Assembly: GCA_031769625.1 (NCBI GenBank)
Contig: JAUIMM010000040.1
Coordinates: 9,172,001-9,236,000 of the forward strand
Reading direction: 5' to 3'
Source of the DNA: Taudactylus pleione
Lineage: Eukaryota > Chordata > Amphibia > Anura > Myobatrachidae
DNA: 64,000 nt
Below, piece by piece: positions 24,630-36,346 of the stretch; position 1 is the stretch's first letter, and each line of letters begins with the position of its first letter. The notes beneath the pieces are model-generated. The model worked only from the letters and a program-made list of their open reading frames with translations, was not told the DNA's origin and searched no databases. Both the position numbers and the translations under genes were made by a program.

Positions 24630-24649
24630 CACTACTGATTTCATGTTTT

Positions 24650-26035
24650 ATAGTTGGCCTATCTGGAAATAAACAGCAACAGCGGTACTTATGTCGACAC
24701 AAGCGGTCATGCAACACTATTAAAATGTATGTAATCTAGCGTAGTGGAATACCTTTTCTATACACTTAGCTGCGCAGAAAACACTTTGAATGCAATGGAA
24801 ACATTACATCATGCAATATTACCATTAAAAACAAGGGGGAGGACTCAACCCTGCATGACCTGGTGTGTCATCTTAATATCTGTTATGCTGTCACATATTG
24901 ATGTCTTTTTTTGGCCAAGAGTAACATAATTTATCATCATTTTAGGGGAAAAGTCAAATGGAAAAATGTATTATTCTCTTTTGTTGCAAAGGTAGGTCAC
25001 CAGTATAAATGAAAAAAAAAATATATATATATATATATAGATTACATTAGACTGCATAACAAAGTATTTTTATATATTTAAAAACAGTTGGACCATATAG
25101 GCCATTTTCAGTGTAAACTTATAAGTCAACTACTATACGTACAAAGTCCATGGCAAATGTAATGATAAGCCACAGAATGCTAGCTTGCATACTTTACCAC
25201 AATATATAGTATGATCAGAATATACTATTGTGAAGCAAGATTTAGTCATCGGGCAAAATGATAGCCTTCAGTTACGGAAAGTGCCGAGATTTCGCCTGAG
25301 ATAAAGCGCTACTGAACCTCGTTTTGCTTAGAAGAAAAGAAAATGCTGCTTTAAATTTTGCAGCTAAATCACCAAAATCTCATACCTACAGGTTATTACA
25401 TCTGGCCCAAAAAGTCCTGTAAAAGGAATTTGCTTGGTATCACAGATTAAGGCGAAAGTGGGAATGATAATTTGTTATTTGTTTTCAGAATCAATTAATT
25501 TGTGGTGCTGTGTTACTAAAACCACCGAAGATTACGATTACCACACAAAAAAAACCACAATGAGTAAACAAAGTACACGTGTTTCCTTCTCGATAGGGTT
25601 GGTCTCCTAAATCTAAAACTTTTATGGGCAGACGAGGCGTATAGGTGGCATACAGGATTTTAAGATTGATTTGGTCTTGTCGTATAAAAGAAATTGTAGT
25701 GTTTTTTTAAGTCAAAAAATAAACACAATTAGCCTGCAAATTTATCTGCTATAAATAAAATGCCATTATTAGCATTCCCTAGACTAACCAAAATATATGC
25801 ACTACAATAGCAATGCCTCTTCCCTCAAATAAAGACAAAATTTATTTTTTCTGTGATTTCATTCATGTCATATTCCAGTCTCACACACCAATTAAGGAAA
25901 ATTCACTGGAACATCAACCATATTTTTTTTACATACTACAGTACTTTAAATACAAAAAATACCTTTATGTCTACAGTTCCTTTTCATTTAAATAATAAAT
26001 AAATTCCAGTTACGTCACTTACTGGACAAGGAAAC
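24650..26035. other. Unrecognised AT-rich sequence
   Basis: A short AT run lies at 25019-25039. No supported gene or element. Confidence 0.45.
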
Positions 26036-26047
26036 AAGTATTAAAGT

Positions 26048-26350
26048 CATACTTACCGACATTTGGCTAGCCCCCTCCGGGAGGTTGCGGCAAGGTCAGA
26101 GCAACAGGGCGGGTGGGGAGCGGTTTAGGCAAGCGGAGCGGGGGTGTGCCGGCATTATAAATCAGGGGGCGGGGCTACGATGATACGATTCAGCGCAAAT
26201 CATGTCATCACACCCCCGGACTGCCAACTTTCGCGACAATCGCGGGGGGGTCACGGCCATTCCTGGGGACTTGCCTACTGTTGCGGGTTGCCGGGACGGC
26301 ACCCGATTTTTGGGAGTCTCCCGACAGTCCCGGGAGAGTAGACAAGTATG
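26048..26350. mobile_element. hAT-like MITE with perfect 8-bp duplication
   Basis: It starts CATACTTACCGAC and ends with the inverted AGACAAGTATG. ATTAAAGT is present intact on both sides (26040-26047 and 26351-26358). The interior is GC-rich ('cgggaggttgcgg', 'tcccgacagtcccggga'). A related element is at 60610-61067. Confidence 0.8.
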
Positions 26351-26425
26351 ATTAAAGTGTTGTATCATCTTAGCCACAAATCCATGATCCAAGCAGAAAA
26401 ATGTTTTACCCATATTCACTTAGCC

Positions 26426-26597
26426 CATTGTTTCCCAAACCCGTTCCTCATGGCCCACTCACAGTCCAGACTTTAAGGATATCCCTGCTTCAGCACAAGT
26501 GGGTAAATCAAACTGACTGAGGTAGTATGCTCATGCATGGATATCATTATTAATTGGACTATAAAAGGGTCATGAGGATTGGGTTTGAGCAACACTG
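26426..26597. mobile_element. hAT-like MITE ('cattgtttcccaaacc' ends)
   Basis: It starts CATTGTTTCCCAAACC and ends GGGTTTGAGCAACACTG. The flanks ACTTAGCC and AAATAGCC match at 6 of 8 positions. The arms 'ttcctcatggccc' and 'gggtcatgagga' also pair. Confidence 0.7.
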
Positions 26598-26599
26598 AA

Positions 26600-26953
26600 A
26601 TAGCCAATAAAAGGTGTATTTCAATTTTAGTATATGCATAACATTTCTAACATTGTACACAATTTTGTGAACAGGTTTCCTTCAAAGGATTGTTTATTTT
26701 TGTTTTACTACAGATTGCATTCATAGGTTATACGTTAGGGATGGCCATAAGTGGGAACTCCGCCATCAATGACAAAACCATCGACTATCACTGTCAAACC
26801 AACAATGGTTGTTAACCATCGATGGTAATCGGCCAACCCAAATATAAGTTAGGTTAAGGTACAGTTAAAATAATTCACTTCTGAACAAATAAAAATTGTG
26901 GTAAACAAAATCATCATGTGTCTGTTATAGCATATAATGAAATAAAAAACAAA

Positions 26954-26998
<45 letters not shown>

Positions 26999-27374
26999 TA
27001 TGGGGATGATGCAGAGTTGAATGCAAGTCGGTCTAAATTGCTCCCACGTGTGCACAAAACTAAATGTGTATAATAGTCAGTATGCAGTAAGGTACACAAC
27101 TTTGTGAGTCCTCCAGCCCATCATAATTGTACACCAGTCCGAAGCATGCACAGTGAGCAAACACACAAGGTACAGTCCGTAAATGGGCGTAGATTTAACA
27201 CCTCATCAGCTCCATTATGATGTTCTTCCTGAAGAATAAATAACCTTGAATAGTAATTAGGTAACTTTTATTGCAACATCCTATATTTTACTTTCACTTT
27301 AGAATGAAGGCAAATATTGTACATACTAACTAGAGAAAACCAGCTTGCTTTGTCCGCAATGGTTTCTGAAGGGG
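26600..27374. other. Unrecognised sequence with one AC microsatellite
   Basis: Apart from the AC run listed separately, only a possible 'gatgcagagttgaatgcaag' repeat end near 27006 is seen. Confidence 0.4.
26957..26995. repeat. (AC)19 microsatellite
   Basis: An uninterrupted AC run following an A-rich stretch. Confidence 0.97.
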
Positions 27375-27550
27375 GTGGGGGAATTTATCAAAGCTGGGAG
27401 AGTTATACAATTTAATTAATTTAAAAGAAATTAATTACCAACCAATCAACTCCTATCATTTTATAAACACAGAATGTAAATTGAAAGCTGATTGGTTAGT
27501 ACTTTGTCTCACAATTTTATCTCTCTCCCTGCTTTGATAAATATCCCCCT
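27375..27550. mobile_element. Palindromic MITE ('accaatca' family)
   Basis: The ends 'gggggaatttatcaaagc' and 'gctttgataaatatccccc' are inverted. The inner arms 'accaaccaatcaactcc' and 'gctgattggttagt' match the 2537 family. Confidence 0.75.
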
Positions 27551-28079
27551 TAGTCTCCTGAGATGGTCTGAAGCAAAGGCTCCGAGGGAACTGCTATCCA
27601 GTGACAGAGGGCACAATTTGGAGGAACACAAGACATTCTTATTATGAAATGAAGGATTCCAGAACCAAACACAAAACAGTATCACAGACAAAAGAATGAC
27701 ATTCCTTGGACTCTGCCTCATGTTTGGTGCTATACTTCTTGTAACAATGTCTCATTTCTTATGGGACAGAGTCTGACAAGAAAAGCAAAAAGACGAATAC
27801 AAATGTTAATTTTGATTGAAGAGAAATATTTCTGGACAGGAAAAGATGTTACAGTATGTTGAAAATATAAACGCTGTGTATCAATTGTAAATCGTTCAAG
27901 CAAATATAATCCAGCTAAAATAAGATCTCCTTTGAACAATGTTTGCACTGTCACAACCTTTAGCTTTTACAATCCATTTCAGATAAAGCATACTATGAAA
28001 AAAAATGGTATGGGGCATTGGTTTGTGGGAAATTAAAATAGAGGTAGAAAGAAACAAGCCAGTAATACTAGACAGCAGA

Positions 28080-28262
28080 CTCCCAAAAATATACTGGTAG
28101 GTTAATTGGCTCCCAACAAAAATTAACCCTAGTGCCTTCGTATGTGCGTGTACATGTGGTAGGGAATATAGATTGTAAGCTCCACCGGGGCAGGGACTGA
28201 TGTGAATGGACACATTCTCTGTAAAGCGCTGCGGAATATGTGTGCACTATATAAATAACTAG
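28080..28262 (+). repeat. Dispersed frog-type repeat ('gtaaagcgctgcggaat' family)
   Basis: It contains 'taggttaattggctccc', 'attgtaagctcc', 'ggggcagggactgatg' and 'gtaaagcgctgcggaatatg' in order. An inverse copy lies at 43220-43470 and a partial one at 57289-57530. The 'agcgctgcggaat...tatataaat' ending resembles LINE 3' ends common in frog genomes. Confidence 0.65.
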
Positions 28263-29845
28263 AAAAAAATGAAATAAATTAGTAAAAGTAAAATAAATTG
28301 GGTCCAATGAGGGATAAATCAGAGTTTAGAACAGAGGATACCGAATTCTACATCAGCATTGGAGCCATCAACTCCATATCTCCCGGATCCAGTTCTAGCA
28401 GTACCAGTTACTTGCTTAGTTGTCCTACACATTGTGTGATAGTGAGCCGGCTTTCCTTGGTATAACACTCCACAGTCTACCTCATCAATTTGAGTTTGTT
28501 TTAAAACACAGCTAATGAGCAAATATAGGGTACTCAGAATTAATGTTTAATTACATCTTTAATACCAATTGCAGGAAATAAGTTATTTCCAATAATAGTT
28601 TTAGACATAGCAAAGGCAGCCTTAGGTGAAAAATGAAGAGTGGACCTATAAAGAAATGTCATAAAAATGTTAAAACAGATATGGAGGATATTTATCAAAG
28701 TTTGAAAACCCAAAAACACATGTAAAATTGGTGTTTTAATCAAATGTAGTGTATCACCTTATTTACCTTGGTTGAGAAGACTATCGTCAGGGAGACTTGA
28801 GACTCCGGCTAATCTTCCCCATGCAAAGCATGAGGAAGCCTACAGAACAAGCCCAGTGGTAGCACACATATACCGATGCTGTATCCCCCATTGCTATTGC
28901 CATCTCACTAACAAAGCCCTATATAAAACCGTAAGACATTTCTGTACAAAAGGTGGTAAATAAAATGTACATTAAATGCATAGTAAATTAGCTTTTGTAG
29001 ACAGTTAGTGCTAGCACATACTTTGGTTTTATAAAGTTACCAGAGGGGTGGCACTGGCACGTGTGTTGATACTGTGCTTACTTTGGGAGTAAAGTCCTTT
29101 GGGGAGTAGTATGTTTATTGCAGTCTATGGTGCTGGCAGTACTCAAATATTTTATTTATTGCAGTAGAGAGTTTGCATTTGACAAACACAGCATGGAGCC
29201 TCAACCAATGGATCTTTCTTTAGGTTTACATTTAAAGTAAAATGTTTATCAAACCTGGATAAGATATTTTTGAATTGTATTAAAGGACATCAAACAAGAT
29301 AAATTCAATGTAAGCGTGTTCCCAATACAGTTTAGTGTATTGCAAAGTGACAAACTGTCCATGGATGGAAGAAATTAGAAAGGGAATAATTGTATACATT
29401 TAGGTTTTCTAGTTTTCAATTGCTATTTTTTGTGGAATTAACAATTTAATACACATTTTCTTTCCACATAAAAGTGTTGGGATCAATGGGATCATGCAAT
29501 CAAATAAGAGACTAACATTTCTCCTCAGTCTAAGAGGGGAGAGGATATTCTAGGGAAATATAACAGAATCACAGGGGATATGGTAAAAGTAATGTAATAC
29601 CAATTACTCTCCACTCCCCGACCACTGAAGGCAGTCTCATGATCTTGCTGGAATATCCCTTTTATTGCCGGCAACAGAGGTTATATCTTCCCAGCAGTGA
29701 AAGGAATAACAGAACATGACTTTGCTGTCAATCAGCCTGAGAAAAGAGAAGATGTCCTGGTGGCAAAATGGATGACCAGATGAGGATTGAAGGTCGATGG
29801 GCCACTTAACAGAGATACTAAAGATAAGCAGAGCTACAGCTTAAC
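28263..29845. other. Unrecognised AT-rich sequence
   Basis: No supported gene or repeat ends in about 1.6 kb. Confidence 0.45.
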
Positions 29846-29848
29846 TAA

Positions 29849-30532
29849 AGCTGGGTACACACTTTCACCATGGATTGTTCAGCAGATCGATCCGCCATCA
29901 GAGCAAACAATTGGTAAGTTATACAAACTTACACACTGGCGATATATATTGGCCGATCAATTAATCGGCCACTATATCTGCTGGCCGTCGGGTAGTGTGT
30001 ACAGACGATAGGTCTGTACACGGAACCGCGTTGTTCACAGACAAATCGCATTGGCATAGTCGATGGACAGATCAGTCTGCAGACCGCCCGTACACACACG
30101 CAGCGGCAGCCACAAGGAGCGGCGCCCCGTCTCGCCTTCCTGCCATCGGGACCAGTGGTTGCCAGATAGATGATGGCCGTTCAGTGTGTATGAATGACCA
30201 TCATCTAAAGATACATCTGCAGATCACTCGATCTGCAGATGTATCTTTCAGGTGTGTACCTTTACTAATCGGCCACTCGATATGTCTGGGCTGACATCAC
30301 AACTGGGCGGGCAATTAAACTGACCATCCAGTTGAGATATCAGTGTTGACGGTCCCCTGCTGCAAGTATTCGGGCTGTTAACAGGTGATACAAGGCCGAC
30401 CTGGTATGACCTGATATGTCTGTGAATGATATCGTTCACCAACTTATCAGGAGTACACACCCGGCGACATGCACGCACGATTTATCATTTGTCAAAAGAG
30501 CAATTGATATATCGCCAAGTGTGTACCCAACA
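29849..30532. mobile_element. Composite of related 'gctgggtacacac' MITEs
   Basis: The outer ends 'aagctgggtacacactt' and 'aagtgtgtacccaacat' are inverted. An extra family end, 'aggtgtgtaccttta', occurs internally at about 30250. The left 400 bp match the element at 38858-39199 ('ttggccgatcaatt', 'gaccatcatct'). It is probably one element inserted into or recombined with another. Confidence 0.6.
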
Positions 30533-30539
30533 TTAGTGA

Positions 30540-31440
30540 AGCTTTAAGATGCCTGTGAGAACAGTACAAGCTGCTTCACACTCACTATAAACACAATTGT
30601 GCTGGTATGGGAGAGAGCACTGTTAAGTGTTCCTGCTCTGATCTTCCATTTGAACAAGCCATTTCAGCTTTCACCAGGTCAATCTAGATGAAGTGGTCCA
30701 ACAGTGTGCTTGACCAAAGTTTTATCATGAAATATTTTTTATGAGACTTTGTAGATAATTAATTTCCAAAATATTATCTATTTTAGGCCTAAATATCTCT
30801 AGTTTGCAAAATAGGACATTTTTAATTTTTGGCTCAAGTGAAGGTTTATATGTTACCGTGCAAATTGAAAATTTTGAAGAAGAAAAAAAACAAATATTTT
30901 CCATCAACGATAAACAGCCCTATTTATCATTCTTTTTTTTCACTAAAAACAAACAAAAAGAAAACAACACCAAAACCACCACTTACCTGCATCCAGGGAG
31001 CAGTGACTCCGTTCAGCTGGTCTCCGGGCTTTAGTACTGTGACCCCAGTTAGCTGCTCTATGCCAGCATCTCAGTTTACAGCATATTTTTAGTTATATTT
31101 GAGTTCCCAATAAAAATGTATAAGGACATTGTGCACAAGGGTCGGTGACTGGAAAGCACAAGCATTTACTTTTGTTGCATTCCAGTGAAACTTAACTCTG
31201 CTCTTAGTTTAATAAGCCCCCAAATGTTAAATATTAAAATTCTTATTAACCTGATGGTTTGCTTGAGCGATTTCAGAGATGAATTGACTGAACGTGAACT
31301 ATCCATGTTCTTTCATATCATCTGAGACATGTCAACTTACCAACAGCATGGAAAGAATGTGATACAGTACTATGTAGTTTACACTTATTACTTTATTCTA
31401 TGAACAGCTTCCTTGTTAATATATGTATTTTTAGCCCTAT
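30540..31440. other. Unrecognised AT-rich sequence
   Basis: ORFs here are short and A-rich, with no recognised motif. Confidence 0.45.
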
Positions 31441-31445
31441 ACATA

Positions 31446-31641
31446 TAGAGGTCTAGTGTGTACAGACCTCGTAAGCGACAGAACCCGGCATCGGCAAGTG
31501 CGTACACACTTGCCGATGCCGGAAGCGACGGCAGGAGCACACACAGTCAGTGACATAGCGGGCACACACTAGACGATGTGTCCGATAGGTCGTCCGTTCT
31601 GGCCAGATCGGACGACATATGATCTAGTGTGTACCCGGCAT
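31446..31641. mobile_element. Truncated 'gtgtgtaccc' MITE
   Basis: The right end 'tctagtgtgtacccggca' and an internal 'acacactagacgatgtg' identify the group. A 'ttgccgatgccgg' hairpin lies near 31490-31523. The left terminus is altered. Confidence 0.5.
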
Positions 31642-32029
31642 AAGACTCATCTTTACTAGGTTTGGTATGTGAAGTTGAGTGCTAACTTTGGAATATACTA
31701 AAGTGGAGTCTTGTCATAAAAAGGGATGCAGTTCTCACTAAGCACAACACAAAGAGGTGAGACATACACACACATTGAATGTCACTCACAAACTACAAAG
31801 CTGCCTATGAGCAGCACAAAATTGGCATTAGTCCTGCCATACACCTAGTTTTCCCACCAAAGTGTAGATCAAGATTGCAGCATTCACACAGGCCTTAGGG
31901 AGGAAATCAGTGTAACAAGGGTCCAGAAAGCCTCTTCACCCCACCCCACCTACACACATCAAATCAACCCCACATCCTCCTTCCATTCTAACCTTAAAAT
32001 AGGCTGAAGTTAGAAGCTCTGGAGACAGA

Positions 32030-33013
32030 GGGCCTACTTCAGCAAGAAACGCAAAAGGAGAAAACGCAAAAGGAGAAAACGCACACACTTGGCCGATGTT
32101 TTTGATCTGCACATGCATCGCACTGCGCGTGCGCAAACTAGCCAGTGCGATCGGGTTATGGTACGCAGACTACAGTGTGCACGCAGAGCCTTCCAATATT
32201 GATTTAGCGTTCCCGCTAGGCTGTTTTAGCGGGGCGCGGCACCCTGCCCTCCTTCTGGAGGGCAAAAAGCACCCTGCCCTCCAGGAGGAGGGCAAAAAGC
32301 GTCCTGCCCTCACAGCCTGCGGGTGCCGTTCTCACCCGCGGGACGCAGTGTCCCGCGGGTGGACAAAAATGCGGTGACCCGGTCACCGCCGGAGAATAGA
32401 CGCCGGGCGCATGCGCCCGGCATCTATTCTCCCTTTTTGCAGCGCTTGGGGGCTGCCCGGCATGTCCGTAAGCGCCGGGCACGCCCCCAAGTATGACGAA
32501 AAGGGGACGCGTCTTATAGACACGCCCCCTTTTCATGACCATGCCCTTTTCGGGTGCGCGCGCATAAGGTTGCCCTCTCTAGCTCCGGTGCCCTGCCTGC
32601 CGCCGGAGCTAGAGTGAACACTAAATGATTGACAGAAAGTGCTGTTTGTGGGTAGTGATGGGAGGGGGGAAGGGGTGGTCAGGCAAATGTAGGCGTTATA
32701 ACGCCGTTATAGGGACGTGCATAATTAAGGCAGTGCGGCGGCATACGCAGCCATACTGTAAGCTGTACACAGGAAGCAGCCAGAATCCTGTGGTAGGTCA
32801 GATCAACCACTAATGTGCATATGAGTCCGATGGTTCTCAATGTTACCGATGTTTACATTATCTTGCGTACTGATCAGGCTGCGAGTAAAGGGAGATGGGC
32901 GGCTTAATATGGGGCTGGGCGTCTGCATCTTGTACTGCGGTCTCTGTGCGTATGCATTGATTAGCATATTCTCACAGCGGACGGGTGCGTGTGTTCCTTG
33001 CTGATTCAGGCCC
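32030..33013. mobile_element. GGGCCTGATTCAGAG family element, AGA duplication, with insert
   Basis: It starts GGGCCTACTTCAGC (two mismatches to the family) and ends GCTGATTCAGGCCC. AGA lies on both sides (32027-32029, 33014-33016). At 984 bp it is the longest copy, extended by the GC-rich repeat at 32204-32622. A short direct repeat of 'aaaacgcaaaaggag' occurs at 32050-32080. Confidence 0.7.
32204..32622. mobile_element. GC-rich repeat, copy C, nested
   Basis: The ends 'tagcgttcccgctag' and 'ctagagtgaacacta' are roughly inverted, with flanks 'attgatt' and 'aatgatt'. Internal units 'ccctgccctcc...gagggcaaaaagc' are duplicated. Copies A (5755) and B (6612) are related. Confidence 0.6.
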
Positions 33014-33019
33014 AGAGTC

Positions 33020-34460
33020 CAACCGTGTACCTGTAGCTGCATTTCCCCATTACAGATAGGTTGAGATTGCAGTGCCCTGGGGCATAATCAATTACCGATT
33101 GCAGAATCACAGCTGAGCAGGAGCACGCAAAGCGTCCAACAGAGCAGCTGGCGCCTGGAGCACAAGCTCCGGTTGCTTCACACACGCTACGTCCCTGGGT
33201 TTAGCGAGAGCATTCCTTGCCAAATATAAAGTAGGTGTTATGGTGAAACTTTAATTTTGCAGACTGTGCTTCCTTGCTGTAACAGCGGTTCATGGCTAAT
33301 TTTAAACTGCAAAATTACTTGCGGTCTCATTCTAAACTTTTAAAAGTTCTGCATTTTATGGTTTCATTTTACAGCTTGTCAGAAAATGGTATATTTAGGC
33401 ACATTACAAGTAACTTTATAAAAAGGCTAAACCGAGCAGAATTTACGGAGGAATCTTTTCCCAAGACCACTCACACTCTCCAGTGCAAAACCAAAATGTT
33501 TTGCAATAAGCATTGTAAACAACCTGCAACAATTTATATAAAGTCATACACACCCAATCCCTCTCGGACAGTTGCCATACAGATGAAAAAGCATACTTTA
33601 TTTCCATAGGAAAATACCCTGCATATTACCCCTTTGAATTTTAAGGGGTCAATTCAACTAGATACGAGTTGGGCACTGCAGCCGTTCTCAAAGCGAGCTC
33701 ACACCCCAAACTGCATTTGCAATTCAATTGCAAGCTTGCATTGCTTTTTCTGAGGAAGTTTGCGTTTTTTTTGTGCGCACCCACTGAGCAGGTGAAAAGG
33801 TAGGGAAAACATTTATCAAATGTCAGGACACAGTGCAGAGCCTCTGGTACACCCCTCCCAATGTATAATCACACACTTGGAGGGGTTTAAATAGCATCCT
33901 TTGGCCAATAAAGACCTGTCAGTTTTCAGGTGACTTCCTCTAAACAGCTCAATAATGGGTTAAATGTTGTGGGGCAGTTACGTGGAGGTGTTGTTTTCGA
34001 TGGGAGAGGGAGCTAAAAAGCATTTTTCCACATTTTTACAAGCTTGTATCAAAACACTAAAGATAAAAATAAATAAAAAATAATTTTAGACATTTTCTGT
34101 ACCGCAAAAAGCTGGAAACACTTTTGTTTGATGAAAAACACATGCTCGCTATCGTTTTTCCACCATTAATGAAAATGGCAAAATCAGCCATTTGACACCT
34201 TTCAAGAACCTTCAGTACTTGCTTTATGGTCCTACTATTTCAGTTGCCAATTTTTTTTTTTGAGATCCAGGATGGTTGCCCCACTTTTTCATGCACTCCT
34301 CCCAGGTCGCTTTTTTGTAAATCACACACCATTGACATAAGTGTTTGTGAAATGACATTTCTAATTGAATCTTGCATTTCTCAAGTGTACGCATTCACGT
34401 GATGTATACAAGTTTTATGATACAAAATCACTCTCACAAACCCACTCCTAAATTGATATT
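33020..34460. other. Mostly unrecognised sequence
   Basis: A single arm 'ggggtcaattcaacta' at about 33645 resembles the 2931/22329 family end. The ORF at 33292-33609 (+) has no recognised domain. Confidence 0.4.
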
Positions 34461-34465
34461 GAGAG

Positions 34466-34467
<2 letters not shown>

Positions 34468-34547
<80 letters not shown>
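34468..34547. repeat. (AT)40 microsatellite
   Basis: 80 bp of uninterrupted AT, the longest in the window. It explains the Ile/Tyr ORFs on both strands. Confidence 0.98.
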
Positions 34548-34551
<4 letters not shown>

Positions 34552-34717
34552 TGCAGGCTCGGATAGGTTCGAGTTTGCACGCCGAGTTCAGATTTTTCCC
34601 TCCAAAAAAATGGAACTCAGAGAGAGGCAAAACGTCATCTTGCATGGACAAAACCACTAGTCCCTATAGCAGCTAAGTCGATCCCTATAGCATCCCTATA
34701 GTAGCCATGTCGGTATC

Positions 34718-34880
34718 GACCAGGTTGGCCTGCATGCACAGTTGATGGACGATATCTTTATCGTCCATACGTGCCCGCGCGTCGCAGGTTGTTGGTGGGT
34801 TGGAGGCACCGAAAAATGCATGATATGATCGATAGCGTTTTCATATCGTGCATTTTAATTGTACCGTGTGTACGCATCAT
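34718..34880. mobile_element. Truncated 'gtgtgtacgc' MITE
   Basis: It shares 'ccaggttggcctgcatgca' and 'ggacgatat...atcgtcca' with 20550-20600 and ends 'ccgtgtgtacgcatca'. The left terminus is missing. Confidence 0.55.
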
Positions 34881-34884
34881 TAAA

Positions 34885-35605
34885 CAGACTTTGTTATTGC
34901 ATGAAAATGAAGATGGAACAAATACAAAATTAAACTAAATATTTGCAGTCTAACAGTTTTTTCTAAATTATTTTGCAAGGCAAGAAAAAAATTAATTGAA
35001 GAAAATAATAGTATTTAAAATGCACACTCTGTATTGATTCAGCAAGCTTCATACAATAGTAATGTGAATGCACTTAATTCACAGGGACAATTAAACCTCG
35101 GTTTAAAAGGCTCCCACTGAGAGGAACAAATGCAAGGGTTTACAAATTACACTGTCAGGAAGCCAATAATGGATCAGATTGTGAATACATCAAAACAAAG
35201 TTCACATGCTGTTTAGTCAAAAATAAGAAGCACTGGCAAAAGGTCTGATTCATGCCCAAGTATAATGCCATTAAGCAGAGTGTGCAGTAAACAGAAGAGG
35301 GTGTAAGGAATAAAAAACAAACTTTCAGAGAATACTGTGACTTCAGTCCTCATTCTGGTTACTTACAGAAAACTTATTTCTGGTCACTAACTATTCAATC
35401 CAGACAGAAGAAGAATAAGAAAATATTATGGTAAGTTTAAGCCAATTTATTTATATAACGACCTGACATCCTTTACTCACCTGGCTGAGCAGGGATTCAG
35501 TCAAAATCCCTGCCGGAGAAGCACAGTTTCTGCACTCACAGCCATCATGTTCAGCTGATCTAAGTAGCACTCACACAGCTAACAGTTTCCATTGGACAAT
35601 TAAAG
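34885..35605. other. Unrecognised AT-rich sequence
   Basis: No supported feature. Confidence 0.45.
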
Positions 35606-35763
35606 AGGTCTATGTACTAAGCCTTGGAGAGCGATAAAGTACCAGCCAATTATCTCCTGTCATTTTACAGGCTGTATTTGAAAAATTACAGTTAGGAGCT
35701 GATTGGTTGGTACTTTATCTCCGTCCACTTTCTCTCTCCTCCTCCAGGCTTAGTACATAGACA
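35606..35763. mobile_element. Palindromic MITE ('gtctatgtactaagcct' ends)
   Basis: The ends 'gtctatgtactaagcc' and 'ggcttagtacatagac' are perfect inverted repeats. The inner arms carry 'ccagccaattatctcc' and 'gctgattggttgg'. Confidence 0.8.
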
Positions 35764-35769
35764 CAGTCT

Positions 35770-36345
35770 GTAAAACAGAGGTGGTGTAGTGGGTAGTAAG
35801 GCACAGACTCTGCAGAACTTCCTCCTCATTCCCATCCCACACAAACACACACTTTTTCCACAGACATCCCCTTCTCTGATCTGTAGACTGTTGAAAATAT
35901 TGCACCAGCTCTGTGGGCAGCAATGTGAACCACAAGGCAAATCAAGCAATTTAAGCTCATTAATACAATTAACTACATATTATAAGTATTATACAAGCCA
36001 AAATTTCTTTAAGTACTTAGCTTGATATAATTGGTTATAGGTCTGTGAAATTTATCTCTAATTACACCCCCCTATTTCACACGATTAAAAAGGGATCTAC
36101 TAAGGTGGACCCCTCTTTGCATCTCTTGGACTGGCCGTGTAAACAGGGTCAAGGTGAATATCCTACCCAGGCCATTATAGCTTTTTTTAAACGTTCCCAA
36201 TTGTGGTGCTGGATACTCCTGAGTAAGAATGGGCACTTCAAAAGATGCGACAATAGGAATGGGGATAAGCCACAGAATTAGATAGTGGATTCAGGAAGCT
36301 TGTGGCACCTCTACAGACAACACTAATAAAATTATATGGGATGTA
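35770..36345. other. Unrecognised sequence with a 78-residue ORF
   Basis: The plus-strand ORF at 36045-36281 is not low-complexity but matches no family I recognise. It could be a fragment of a retroelement coding region. Confidence 0.35.
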
Positions 36346-36346
36346 G

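Noticed and set aside
23774..24672. Ser/Pro/Leu/Cys-rich ORFs of 190-231 codons
   Set aside because: They arise from the C/T-rich minisatellite, overlap in three frames and have no domain.
36045..36281. 78-codon ORF as a gene
   Set aside because: It is not low-complexity but shows no recognised motif, has no splice context and may be chance or a retroelement scrap.
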